Source of the DNA: Azolla caroliniana
Lineage: Eukaryota; Polypodiophyta
DNA length: 64,000 nt
Reading direction: 5' to 3'
Assembly: GCA_043228905.1 (NCBI GenBank)
Contig: JBHGNT010000005.1
Coordinates: 1,984,001-2,048,000, forward strand
Shown: positions 45,672-58,127 of the stretch, piece by piece
How the letters are laid out: every line of letters starts with the position of its first letter
Position numbering within the stretch: position 1 is the first letter of the stretch
Translations under genes and position numbers: made by a program
The notes under the pieces: model-generated
What the model saw: the letters and a program-made list of their open reading frames with translations, nothing else
What the model was told of the DNA's origin: nothing
Database searches by the model: none

Positions 45672-48600
45672 GATCGATGAATTTTAATTCATCATTCCCC
45701 ATTGTGATCTCCCAAAATGCTTCGTTTTGCATTTGATGGTGTCTTGAAAAGAAATAAAGCGACTTACAACCATGGTATTGTCAAGACATCACTAGAATCC
45801 TATAAAACCATAAATATGCAACTTAGTTCATTTTCTAGGGTACTATATTGAGCTTTGTACCCCTAGTATGTGCATGAGCCTGTGTAAGAGAGAGTGAGAT
45901 TGAACAAATAAATACATTTTCCAAATAAAAGAGAAGTTTAAAAAATACAACCTATTTGCATTGAAAACAAAGGCCAATTAGAAAAGATTTGGATCAAAAG
46001 GAGTATTGTCAAATTCAATACCGATTGAAAAAGTTGTAAATTAAAGAGCCCATGACAAATTGTTGGAGAGCACGTTTAAATCTTTCTAGCCAATGAAGTT
46101 GCTTTTTGAGATTTAAATATAAACCACCTAACATATGGCACTATTATCTTTGTCAATTACATATATGTTGGAAGTACCCGTGCACATTTTGAAAATATTA
46201 TTACGATAATATGATTACACACTTATTCCGGTGCTTATCCACATTATAAATCTGTTGCGCTAGGATATATAGTGCTTATTATGATTACTTGCATTTATCA
46301 ATAGTAGGTACTAGGAAATTATACTTTTTACATTACATGTAATTGGGGGGATAGTTTCAAATTTGGTTTTACCATGTTATCGTGTAACCTATGCAAATTA
46401 TCATGCTTTTTGTTCTAGTATATGTATGCGTTAAGAATTCATGCTTTCGAGTAAAATAAGGCATTAGGTGCTAACTCATATTTTAAACTACCACCTTTGT
46501 ACATCACGTAAGAGGCATTTTGACCTAAAATTATTGTTTGTAACCAAGTTTTTAATTTTTATTCTATATTCGTGACATCGCTAATTAATCGTAATCTTAA
46601 GGTTGCAAGTTCACGTCAAGAGCAAACACACTCAATGGATTTCATCGTTACTACTCAATAGCCTAGGTTGCATAGAAGTATTTATATTTCAAGTAAAAAG
46701 GTTTTCCAATTACATGGAAATTGAAATGTAGTTTGATAATTCAAATGTGTCCGGAATCATGATCATTTCCAACCCTTAACCCTTGAGTTTAAAAATGTGA
46801 AGTTATGAACCATTTTTAAGGAGGTAATTGTTACTATGCATTACCTAAAAGTATATGAATACTTGTTTCCATCCACTTAAGGCATGAAGTAGAGATTGTG
46901 ATTTGCGAGTATCATATTCTCTTGCAATTCTCTATTTTCAATCACATTTAAGTTGGATTTCCCCACTTCCTCATCCCCAAACCTATATTTACACTCATTT
47001 GTCTCGCTCACAATGTACAATCTCAACTACAACGTTCAATAGTAAAATATTTGAAGATCAATGGTCACTTATTGGCTCGACATATACTATAATCTACATT
47101 AATGTGTTTCTATTCAGTCTTGTAGGTCAAATTCGAGCTTGAATGATGATAATGAAGTTTATTGACTTTTAACCTGATCAAAGAACTTGTGAAATTTTGC
47201 ATTTATTAGAGGACTTCTTCAATCCGAGAATGACAAAAACCCAATCAAAGTTTTACAATTGGGGTTAGCTATTATCTTAAGAAACACAATAAGTATCCTC
47301 CACTTATTAATTCTTGCTATTTCTACGAGTAGTCATGGCATTTATGCACCGGATAATACAATTTTTTTGACAATATTGATGTTCGATCAATGTTTCATAG
47401 TTGGGGTTAGGTATTCTCTTAGGGTACAATATAAGGTTCCCTTGTGTCTAAATCATTTTGTGTATACAAGTAGTTAGGGTATTTCCAACAAGAGTGTAAA
47501 TAGTTTGCACCAACATAACATAAAAATTTGACAATCTTGATGTTAGAATTTGAATTGCAAACATGATAAAAAATACCCAAGATGAAGACAAACTTCCAAT
47601 GGGGCTGTCATATGCATGTTATGATACACAACACTAAAAGCTTAAAAAATGATTATAAGGGGCTAGTTTTGATATGATACATGAACCATAATTGTATTTT
47701 AGGTAAATGTAGATTGAGATAATCTAGGTGCATAAAGAAGCTAGAGATGTATGAGAGGACATAAGGATAATGTATGTATGAACCTTGTGAGTTCATGGAT
47801 TGAGTGGGATAAAAGAATACCCATCGTAAGCCCGATAAGTTATACTATGTATATCTCTATCTCCTCCCCACTAAGACACGTCACAATAAAGATCAATGTA
47901 CCAAGCTCGACAATTCCATTGAATTCACCCCTTCTTCTTAAAACAAAGAAGCATATATTTGGCTCTTCAGAAAGTTACGATGACATAAAGCCACGTGTGT
48001 TGAACTATTGAGGGTAGAGGGCTACATCTTTGAATGAAAACCAAAAAATGGTTTGCCTATTTTTCAAGAAACATTTATTTTTTCCTTTTTTTAATTCCTA
48101 GATATTTATTGAAAAAAGTTGTTGTGACATTTCTAACCAAGGTAGCCTTTCATTTACCTTCTATGCGAGGACATATATGGAAGTTGGAATTGGCGAAACA
48201 ACGCTATTTGGAAATCTAGTGTTACCCCCATCAACTTTCCATTTCCACTTGAATGCCTATTTGGGTCTAGAAATATGTTTACAAGGTAGTTTATACCAAC
48301 AAAGCATGCTTAATTGAAAACACGCCATGTACAATGTGTTGGATTGTGTGCACATGCATATGCATAATATTTAGAATGTATGTGTTCATTGACATGACCA
48401 TGCACATCCCTTTATTTAAGTGGTACACACATGATAAAAGTCTAAAATTTCTGTTTGTTGTAATCTAAATATAGTAGAGTAAAACGCGTGATTTCATTGA
48501 AAAATCTATTCGGGTTTTAACTAATGGTTGATGTTTCTTAGAATTGCACATTATTGAGTTCTAATATCATATAAGCTACAATCGAATATTTGTTGATTGT

Positions 48601-51600
48601 TGCGTATGAGTCTTCAACTGAATTAATTAAAAGGGATGGACGAGGACATGCTTCCAATATAAGCATCATTCTCATACACCTTTTCAACACACACTTTTTT
48701 TATAGTCAGTCGTGCACCCGAATCTTTGGCCTATCGAGGTATGCATGGATATTAGACATGGAAACAAATTATATTGAATATCAATCCTATGTACTGCGTG
48801 TGGAGAGACAATGAATATATTTTAACGTTCCTAGGGGTTGAAAAACATGACCATGCAATAAAAAAGCAAATGTAAAAGGCATTCTACCCACTTAAAAGAT
48901 AAGTATGTGCGCATAACACATATAATAAAAGGAAAGTTTTGATCCTAGTAACATCCTTGAGAGTCCAAAAACATGATCCATACAATAGAAAAATGGATGT
49001 GAAAAGTGGTTTACCCACATATAACATGAGGATGGGTGTGTAGAACATGTAGCAAAGGAAAATATTGATCCTAGGGAGGGTTTACATACGAACGCCTATG
49101 GTTTGGTTAGTAATCATGAATAGTGACTTGACATATGAGACTAGAGAGACTTTGGACCAACAACTATGGATTGGTTAGTCATTGTGAACAATGACTCGAC
49201 ATACATATTGAGACCCCAAATGGACACATATGGCCGGGTTATGAGATCCTGAACCAACACCTATGGCCTAGTCAATGTCGATACTGACTCGACATATGAG
49301 ACCTTGGGGCCAAATCTTGTTTGTTCCCCAAGTTTGGAATGACCTCTCTTTCTCGCCATTTGAGAGACAAGTTTCCTCTTATAGATCTTCCCGGCCCACA
49401 AGAGTGGATTGAGAGGTTTTCCACGAAGATCGAGCCCTACTTGGGTTTGGGTTGGAGATTTAAGAGTAGATATGTAGATAGATACACTCTCAAGAGAGGT
49501 TAAGTTGTGGTGCACCCTAACAAATGGACCAAGGCGAAGAGGAAGTATCCTGTCCTCTCCTCTTGCTTAGCCTATGGAAGAGATGTTAGAGAGGGAATGC
49601 TTCTTCACCCTCGTCATCATTGAAGAGTGTCTCGAGTCATCCAAACAGTTTTCCGAACCCGAATGCAAGCTCAGAGATGTCCTTAGGTGGTGGGCAATCC
49701 TCGTCTCATGGACAACTCGATTGACAAGTAAGGAGGGCCCATTACAACCCAACAAAATTCTCGGCTGGTAACCAATGCTTGCATGCATGAAAGGGGATTT
49801 TTGGGGTGAGAATGAGGAGGCTCTCGGACATGCATGGTGGTTGTGGTTGTGGTGGCAAGAACTTAGTTAGAGTCTCCATGATGCTTACCTACCATGTATG
49901 GGGCAATTTGTTGTTGCCATGCCCTACAAGCAAGATCCCAAAGATGTAAGACCATGTGCTTATGAGGCAAGCACATGTCAACCAGAAAAAGAAGCTGTCA
50001 AGGCATTTAATTAGGTATGAAAAATCCTTGACACTAACCAAATGTCAAGGCGCTAGTGGACCACCAATTGTGTTTGTTTGTTCTATGTGAGGACCCTTTT
50101 AAGGAGTGTTTGTTCTATGTGTGGATCGTGGATTGGGTGGGTGTGAGTAGGATCATAATGACTTGGGGTGATGCACCTGGGTTTCAAGCCAAATATGTCC
50201 ACGGTGAGGAAGGGAATATTTGTAGTGATACAAGCACGAAAAGACTTAAGGAAAAAGTGAGGAGCATGCATTGGATATGGAAGGTGTGTTGGGTTCACAC
50301 AAGGCCTAAACGGATGTTCACAACGTAGGAAAATAAATAAAGGAGTGTCCATAGAAAATGTCTTGCAAGAATTTTAGTTGTGAAGCCTACATGTATATCC
50401 AAGAAAATGTAGTGATCATTATGAGGACACCTAGTGTTCCAAACCAAGTTTTGGTGAACCTATATTGTAGAAACTAAACTTTGATAGATGTCTTGGTAAG
50501 TTAGTGTAAGGTATTGAGGTCCATCCAACACGTGATAGGGAATAATTTTACAAAACAAAGGCTCTAGTAACAAGAGATCAAATAAAGAGATATGAAGTCT
50601 TGGTCACATCACAAAGTAAGCTTGAAGTTCCTTGGTAAATGAATATTAGTCACAACAAATTAACTTTTGTGATAACTATGTATATAATATTCTTTTAACA
50701 TATACGATATTTGTTAACTTTTAGTCAAGAGTATTAGAATGTAATTTATCAACAACAATAAATACTTCGAGCTATAAAATTAGAACCACACTCTATATAA
50801 CTCATTTTCACGAGTTGTTGGTTGAAAAACATCACAAAATGTAGCATGTGTATGGATAGATATGTAAGTTCAACATGTACACGTTGTCAAGGAGTCAGAA
50901 TAGTGGACCCTAGTATTATTCAATATTCAATTACATGTCCTCAAGGAGTCAGAACTATGGACCCCAATATTATTGAATTCAATTTCCACCCTAGAATGAT
51001 TCAAAGTTCAAATTTCACAATGACTCCAAATGCAATACACAAATGGAAAACCTTGTTAGACTCAATACCCTTTTTCTATGTCAAATCCCTCAATTCTCAA
51101 ACATGGAAATCAAACTTGATTCTTCACTAACAAAGTTATGGCAACGTGCACAATTATGTTCATGTGTTAAATGTGAAGTTTTAGGATGAGTATGGACTTG
51201 CAATTTCTATGCATTCTCAATTAGATTATGTATATGATGTGAAAAATACATGTATTTGACAAAAACATGTTTTCAAATTGAAACCAATGACCCCTTTTTA
51301 ATCCCATGACTCTTCATAGCATCATTAGCTCTCAATTAGAGTCGTGTATATGCCATAACGTATGTGGTCTATTGATAAATCATTACGAATAACATCCAAG
51401 GCTTTACATAAAGACATTAAATTTTAAATTTGTCATATGATATTGAGGGAAATTTAGGTTGCAAAAATTGATAAATGAGTAATTCTATGCACATTGCCAT
51501 GCCCTTCAGTTGCAACTTAAAATGACGAGTAAATTATCATTGTGAAGATGTTCTACTGTGTGTATTGAATAGATTAAAAATTATCATCCTCTTCATGATA

Positions 51601-52719
51601 TCATACTAATACGAAATTCAACTACGATATAGTCCAAGGGGAACTTGTGGAGTGCAACCAACAATTAAGCTAAGTTTTGGTCAAAAACAAAATTGTGTTT
51701 ATGTGGACATGTTTGCATGAAGGATGGATTTATACTCGCCACCATTGTGAAGTTATTGCAATCCTGTTAATTTACTTACAAGAAGTTCGTGGCATATCCA
51801 ATGGGACCTTGGTCCTTGATTTGAGTTTCCCCAAAGGGGCCAACACAACTCATACCTTGAGGCTTGGAGTGTTTCCCTTCCAACGTCATTAATAATTATT
51901 GAGCCCTAAGGGATTGTCTTCCTTGCAATGGGCTAACAAAATGGATATGGGAGTGTCACCAATTAAGAAATATGTTTGTCTTTGATTAAGTAGATGTTTT
52001 TTTAGATAATAAACAAATAAAATGTCCCAAGTAAATAGATCATTACTATGCATTCATACATTTTAATCTTTATTGGTTAGTGTGGAAAAGTGTCATAGAG
52101 GATAGTGGTTATTTGTGAATACCAAGGGGAGAGAATGAGAACCAATAGATGGCCTAAAGGCCCTTCTTCCATGAGAGCTTTTGCCCTTTTTTATACAAGT
52201 TGGAAACCCTAAAGGGTTCTTTTCATATTACAAGCCCGTTGATCATTAACCATTGCCACATAGTAAAGGGTAGTTCTATGCAAATTACAATACGTCTATG
52301 TTTCTTCTGGATTAGAAATATTAAGTTTAATAAGGTTGTTAACACCAATGACTATGGCATTATTGATCCTTTCATTTGCCCTTGTACCTTTATGTGCCTT
52401 TAGAACCATGATCCAATGATCAAAATATTGTAAAATGGTATGCAATTATTGATATTTGCTTCAAAAGGTTTGGTTTAACATTAACATCTTAGAGATATGG
52501 GCTTTGAGTTTGGATGGGCATATGTTCAGTAAAGAGAAAAGGTATGTGGTTGACCATGTGGATAAGGAAGATGAAACTATTTTCCTATAAAAAAAATCAC
52601 ATTATTTCTTTACTAAGACAAGAGTGTTATTTATAAACTAGATGAAAAAGTTATTCACCTCCAAACTATAGATACAAGTCTGCTAAAAATTATAAGGCAA
52701 AGGATGTTTGTGGACCATA
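45672..52719. other. Gene-poor intergenic DNA with two short tandem repeat regions
   Basis: At 48815-49080 a ~125-bp unit occurs twice (tgaaaaacatgaccat / ccaaaaacatgatccat; ttgatccta). At 49090-49310 a block of the form cctatgg...agt...gactcgacata is repeated three times at irregular spacing. Apart from the stretch at 49321-49790, no coding sequence was recognised. Confidence 0.4.
49321..49790 (+). other. Unassigned stretch with coding-like character, possible pseudogene
   Basis: Two plus-strand frames carry protein-like sequence richer in GC than its surroundings: FPLIDLPGPQEWIERFSTKIEPYLGLGWR and, in another frame, CKLRDVLRWWAILVSWTTRL. Several stops separate them. I do not recognise a family. 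It could be a decayed gene or an unfamiliar element; confidence that it was ever coding is modest. Confidence 0.25.
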
Positions 52720-53720
52720 GGTCTTGACGCAATCCTTTATGCTCTCATTTTCAATAAGAAGATTTTATTTTCGATACAGGAGGGCATTAGTGAAATGAGA
52801 CTAGATAAATTCTGGAAAATGATATGGCATGACAGATATGACGGCAAGATAATGATGTGCTTATGGCTTATTGCACATAGAGCCTTGCCGGTAGGGACGT
52901 GGGGTAAAGGCCCCAATGTAGACCCTAGATGTATTGCATGTGGATAGATAGAAAGCATTTCCCATTGTCTATGGGAATGTCGCGAGGCAGTGGTTGTATG
53001 GGGAAGGGCACTACGTTTGCTTTGCCATGCCTCTAGTTCGTTCACCCTCAACTGGGGACATGCTTGCTGGATTTGTCTTGAGGATGATGTGGCGAAATAT
53101 GATAGCACATGCGATGCTCAGTACAGAGGGGAGAATGGCATTGTTTGGCTTATCACTAACAATAGGGTACCTACAGCTTGTGCACAGAATCAAAATCTTG
53201 GAGATCTTTGGATGTTGCTTGCCCCCACTACTATATGGTGTATATGGACAACAAGGTGTACCAGGGTATTTTCAGCACACAAACGCCCTCCAGCTGAATC
53301 GATTAGGCTAATCCGGCACACATTAATAACTACACTAAGAGCTCAATATGAGTAGATTGATGGTATTGATGATGCTGTAGAACTAATGGGGCTGAATTTT
53401 TGAAAGTGATGGTGTACTATACCGATGGACGCAACAAATGGAATGGATATACTATGGAAGTATGAAGTACCCAGATGGTTGTTCCCCCCTCCCATTAGTT
53501 GGACGAGGGGCGTGAAAGACATGGCATGTGGGATGGTGAATGTCGGTGAAGTGTATGAAAGGATGGCTAGAGACATATGTGAAAGTGTAAGATAAATAAG
53601 CAAGATCTCTTATGTAGGATAGGATAATCTTGGCACGGCCTACCCGAGAAAGGGACTGAGTGTCTGTATATTTTAACTAATGGAGTATATTCTTTTTTGG
53701 AAAAAAGAAGAAGAATTTAT
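52720..53720 (+). mobile_element. LINE 3' fragment with zf-RVT domain
   Basis: Plus translation reads MRLDKFWKMIWHDRYDGKIMM, LWLIAHRALPVG, RCIACG, a stop, ISHCLWECREAVVVWGRALRLL, then LNWGHACWICLEDD and TIWCIWTTRCTRVFS. The CxxC...HCLWEC pattern is the zinc-binding RT C-terminal domain of plant LINEs. A stop after RCIACG and another after TLRAQYE break it. It ends with tttaactaatggagtatattcttttttgg and an A-rich run, like the LINEs at 26767 and 43650. 5' truncated and inactive. Confidence 0.75.
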
Positions 53721-53852
53721 TTATTTATTGTGATGTATCTTGTGTTAATGGTAAATTCTAATTAAAGTTGTTTTTAGGAGAACTTTGAAATACCCATGTT
53801 TACTTATTTTCTTTGAATGCCCTTAACTTTTCATTATCTCTAGAAAACACCA

Positions 53853-54108
53853 TTAGTTATACGCTAGACCAAGTGGAGCTTGATTCTCAACACCTTCTAA
53901 TGTAGCTATAATGCTACCACTTGCTTTCCGGCAGCAAACAAGTGTGACAGTATTTGGGGGGATGCCTAGTCTTTGTGTTTGCTCAAAGAGGGAGAGATAT
54001 CCATGTTCCACATATCCTGCAATCAATATATTCCATGAAATTGCACCTTTCACAGGAAGATCATAAAAAAATTCCTGTGTTGAGAGAAAACCACATTTGG
54101 CATACATG
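53853..54108 (-). pseudogene. PPR gene fragment beside the truncated family-B LTR
   Basis: On minus the frame starts MYAKCGFLSTQEFFYDLP and continues AISWNILIAGYVEHG, then NTVTLVCCRKASGS. That is part of an S motif, a P motif with a deletion, and an L motif. The S motif is cut precisely where the LTR begins (MYAKCG directly follows LTR sequence). Diverged from the intact PPR genes. Confidence 0.8.
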
Positions 54109-54250
54109 TGTCATAGAATATGATTCTATGACTCATACTAAATGCTAGAATACAAAGTGGTGACATAATGGTGACTCTTGACCGTTGGAGTGTCTCTTCA
54201 CTCTCAAGGTGAGTTCACACACTAGACCAAGTTGAGCTTGATTCTCAACA
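54109..54250 (-). mobile_element. Truncated 3' LTR of Copia family B
   Basis: On minus it starts tgttgagaatcaagctc at 54250 and is collinear with the first ~140 bp of the full LTR at 56116 (few mismatches), ending at tctatgaca. The remainder of the LTR is absent. It contains the inverted repeat gtcatagaat/attctatgac. Confidence 0.85.
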
Positions 54251-55939
54251 TGCCCCCTCAAGCTCAAGTTGGGTTGATTTCAGACGGTATCCGAAATCCG
54301 CTTCAACTCGCGTTTCGGAGTCCGCGTCGACTCGCGTCGGCTCGCTTTATGCGGAGTTGCGGAATCCGTGCTCCTGCTTGCATTGTGCGTAGTTACAAAG
54401 TCTGTGCTTCGGCTTGCGTGCGTAGTTGCGAAGTCTATGCTTCGGCTTGCGTCTTTCTTCGCGGCTTTGCGCGGTAGATTGGCTCTTCGCTGCTTCGTTG
54501 CGTAGTGCGCGGTTGCGGAATCTACGCGTTATTGCGTAGTGTCTTCAGAACTCCCCCTCAAGCTTGGCAGGTTAGGGATCATCAATCTGAGATCGGTCAT
54601 GAATTGCCATAGCTTGTCGCTTCCTAAGGCTTTAGTGAAGATGTCGACTGTTTGAAGATTGGTGCTAATGTGTTGTAAGTCGACATCGCCAGCTAGAACG
54701 CGCTCTCGGATGAAGTGATAGTGCACTTCGATGTGCTTTGTTTGCTCGTGGAACACCGGGTTCCGAGCCAGATAGATACTGCTCATGTTGTCGCAGTAAA
54801 GGGAAGTCGGATCCTTGATGGGTACGCCGAGATCCTTCAAAATCCTCTTGAGCCATACGACTTCACACGCACCTACGACTGCGCCCCTGTATTCCGCCTC
54901 CGTACTCGAAAGAGCGACGGTAGGCCGCTTCTTGCTACTCCAGGATATTGCTCCGCTGCCGAGGGAGAAAACAAATCCGGAGGTTGATCTTCTATCAGCT
55001 GGCCCAATCGGCGTTTGTGTACCCCTCGAGTCGTATTGGCATCCCGGTCTTGTAGAGGATGTCGCAATCCATTGTGCCGCTCACGTAGCGTAGAACTCGC
55101 TTAGCGCAATCCAAGTGAGTATCACACGGTGTTTGCATGAATTGGCTAAGGAGACCGACTGGATAACTGAGATCGGGTCGTGTGATGGTGAGGTAGATGA
55201 GACTCCCGATGAGTTGCCGATACTGAGTCGGCTCACACACTTTGGTGCCGGAGTTCGCATCGAGTTTGAGATTGCGATCGAGCGGGGTTGCCGCGGGTTT
55301 GCACTCAGCCATCCCGAACTTGTATAACAAGTTGAGGATGTAGTGTCGTTGAGAGATCATGATTCCGGCCGGAGTCCGAATTACCTCGATGCCGAGGAAG
55401 TAGTGGAGCTCCTTCATGTCCGTCATCTCGAACTTATCGGAAAGGAGGGATTTGACCTTATTGATTTCGACGAGATGCTCGCCTCCAATGACTAGGTCAT
55501 CCACATATAAGATGATGACGATCGGACTTGCAGAATCGCTTCATATGTAGAGGGAGTTGTCCAATTTTGACATGCGGAAGCTGATTTGATGAAGATATTG
55601 CGTTATCTTCGAATGCCAAGCACGCGATGCTTGCTTGAGGCCGTAAAGTCGCTTCTTGAGTTGGCAAATAACTTTCGGATGGGTGCTTGAGTTGAAGCCG
55701 GGTGGTTGGATCATGTACACCTCCTCTTCTAATTCGCCTTGTAGAAATGCGTTCTTGATGTCCATTTGATGGAGGTGCCACCCTTTCGCTGCGGCAATCG
55801 CAATTACGGTCTGCACCGTTGTCATCTTTGCCACCAGGGCAAAGGTCTCTTCGTAGTCGACGCCATGCGTCTGAGCGTATCCATTCGCTACGAGTCGAGC
55901 TTTGTAGCGGTTTACGGAGCCATCAACGTTATACTTCAC
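54251..55939 (-). pseudogene. Copia family-B pol fragment (RT and RNase H) with 3' untranslated part
   Basis: On minus, from 55939: KYNVDGSVNRYKARLVANGY, QMDIKNAFLQGELEEEVYM, RLYGLKQASRAW, then YVDDLVIGG at about 55500, [43 protein letters not shown], and [15 protein letters not shown] near 54700. This is the Copia RT-RNase H order with the catalytic YVDD intact. Frame breaks lie near 55510 and 54995-54840. Gag, protease and integrase are missing. 54266-54540 is a repetitive untranslated part (ttgcgtagt, gcttcggcttgcg), followed by the polypurine tract at 54251-54265. Confidence 0.88.
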
Positions 55940-56115
55940 CTTCTAGTTGAGCTTTCGCAAGTTGAGCCATCGGCGTTATACTTCGCAAGCTGGAGCACGG
56001 ATTCCGCAACTCCGCATAAAGCGAGCCGACGCGAGTTGACGCGGACTCCGGAATGCGAGTTGAAGGGGATTTCGGATACCGTTTGAAATCGACCCGACTT
56101 GAGCTTGAGGGGGCG
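55940..56115 (+). mobile_element. Inverted junction and second 3' end of Copia family B
   Basis: From about 55990 the plus strand repeats, in opposite orientation, the untranslated sequence found at 54266-54385 (gagcacggattccgcaactcc...), reaching the polypurine tract gagcttgagggggcg at 56101-56115. Between 55918 and 55985 a ~20-bp piece of pol (gagccatc..cgttatacttc) occurs twice in direct orientation, marking the joint. Confidence 0.8.
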
Positions 56116-56581
<466 letters not shown>

Positions 56582-56800
56582 GAAGGCAATGAAATTCACA
56601 AGGAAATTGTACAAAAAGCTATTGAAAGAGATTATTTCATTGGCAATACATTAGTAGATATGTATGCTAAATGTGGGTCACTTGTTGAGGCAAAAGTAGT
56701 ATTTAACAAGCTTTTAGTCCAAGAACACGTCTCTTGGCATGCACTGATTGCAGGATATGCTGAGAATGGGAAATTTGAGGAAGTGTTCAATCAAATCTAT
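56582..56800 (+). pseudogene. PPR gene fragment downstream of the family-B LTR
   Basis: From the first base after the LTR: EGNEIHKEIVQKAIERDYF, IGNTLVDMYAKCGSLVEAKVVFNKLLVQEHVSWHALIAGYAENG. This is the end of an L motif, a full S motif and half a P motif, in good condition. The sequence then turns into LINE. It is on plus, opposite to the PPR fragment at 53853. Confidence 0.85.
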
Positions 56801-56804
56801 CAAA

Positions 56805-57374
56805 CAAAGGATTTATGGCAGACATCCACTCAATCAATTGTCCATTTGTAACATTCATTCCTAATGGATCACCCAAGTGTCGAAAAATAGAGCCTTTATT
56901 CACCACATATCCTTGTCATATGAAACATTCCAAATACCTTTGAGTACATGATATGCGACTAGAATTCCTCCAATTAATATGTAATCTGGAAGCCAATGGA
57001 AATTGGTTCCATGCAAGCATCCCCTTCTCAAGATTCTCTCGTGAGGCTTGTAGAAACATGTAAGAATCACCAGCCAAAGCTTGTGCTACTATTTGCCTTC
57101 TAGACGGAAGGTGTACACCCACAATGTCACCATTTGTTGCAACCCTTGATAGCATCACTAAAAAGGGATGGGTAACAATAGCAAACAACAATGGGCTAAG
57201 TGGGCGTCCTTGACGAACGGATCTTGTGGGGGCAATATTTGATGTAACTCCCCCATTTAGCATTACTTGAGACACCACATCTTGTCCTAATAAAAATATG
57301 AGGCGAGATATACTAGGTCCAAAGCCCATTGCATTAACATAGAAACAAAGGACTAGTTAACATGAGATTCATAA
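56805..57374 (-). mobile_element. LINE reverse transcriptase, downstream part (split by a Copia insertion)
   Basis: On minus: MGFGPSISRLIFLLGQDVVSQ, VRQGRPLSPLLFAIVTHPF, QALAGDSYMFL (the LINE FADD block, here AGDS), then KGSIFRHLGDPLGMNV. Its upstream continuation is at 62946-63145, on the far side of the Copia element. Stops and a frameshift near 57345 and the lost catalytic Asp pair show it is dead. The left edge, against the PPR fragment, is approximate. Confidence 0.85.
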
Positions 57375-58097
57375 TGTTAGGAAACAGGTCCCTCTGGATG
57401 GGAAGTGACAAGAACAGAGATGATGAGCAAACTCGGCCGAGGCCGAAACTGGATGTGGAGTACCCGGCTACGAACGACCCGATGAGAACCGGATGATGAG
57501 TACCCGGCAAGAGCCGGATGGTGAAGACCCGGTGAGAACCGGATGTGGAGTACCCGGCAACGGAAGACCCGGTGAGAACCGGATGACGTGTGCCCGGCAA
57601 GCGCTAGATGATGCAGGCCTGGTGAGGAGTGCTCATCGGATGAAGGGACATATTTGTAAATATGTTTCCGAGAGTCCATCGGGCCTATATTTGTAAATAG
57701 CCGAAAAGTCATATTAGTATAAATATGACTTAGGGCAAACTTAGTATTGTTGTTGTCATTTTCTTGTTGGCGCAAGATTAGAGCACAACAGTGTACAAAG
57801 AGAGAGAGAGAGAGAGCGAAAGAGACGAAGAGTTTGTATCTCTGTTGTAACCGCCGCCTGTGGCGAAGACAGTGAACAAGAGGTCGTTGCCTCTGTGTTC
57901 ATCTATTGTATATTGTTACATAGTGATAGTTAGCAGTCAGTGGACTGCCGTGGTTTTTCCTGTGTTTGGGTTTTCCACGTAAACATCTTGTGTACTCTTC
58001 TCTCCATTGTGTCGTGCATTCATTCCCATTTTCTGTGTTTGATTCTAAGCTTGGTTGTGGCCGAGCGTTGTTCATTGGGATCGTGTAGTTTGTGACA
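57375..58097 (+). repeat. 5' LTR of the family-A Copia element (723 bp)
   Basis: Contains irregular subrepeats (cccggtgagaaccggatg, gtacccggcaa) in the first 300 bp, a TATA-containing inverted repeat near 57708-57729, a short GA run at 57799-57817 and the end tgtgaca. Confidence 0.93.
57718..57725 (+). promoter_or_regulatory. Probable LTR promoter TATA box (tataaata) in a hairpin
   Basis: TATAAATA overlaps an inverted repeat (gtcatatt / aatatgac at 57708-57729). The same arrangement is conserved in the 3' LTR (62525-62532) and the solo LTR (63598-63605), although the surrounding repeats differ, which supports a functional core promoter. Confidence 0.6.
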
Positions 58098-58100
58098 AAG

Positions 58101-58112
58101 TGGTATCAGAGC
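58101..58112 (+). other. Primer-binding site (initiator tRNA-Met type)
   Basis: tggtatcagagc starts 3 bases after the 5' LTR. It is complementary to the 3' end of plant initiator tRNA-Met, the standard primer for Copia elements. Confidence 0.95.
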
Positions 58113-58127
58113 GAAACGACGCAGAAA

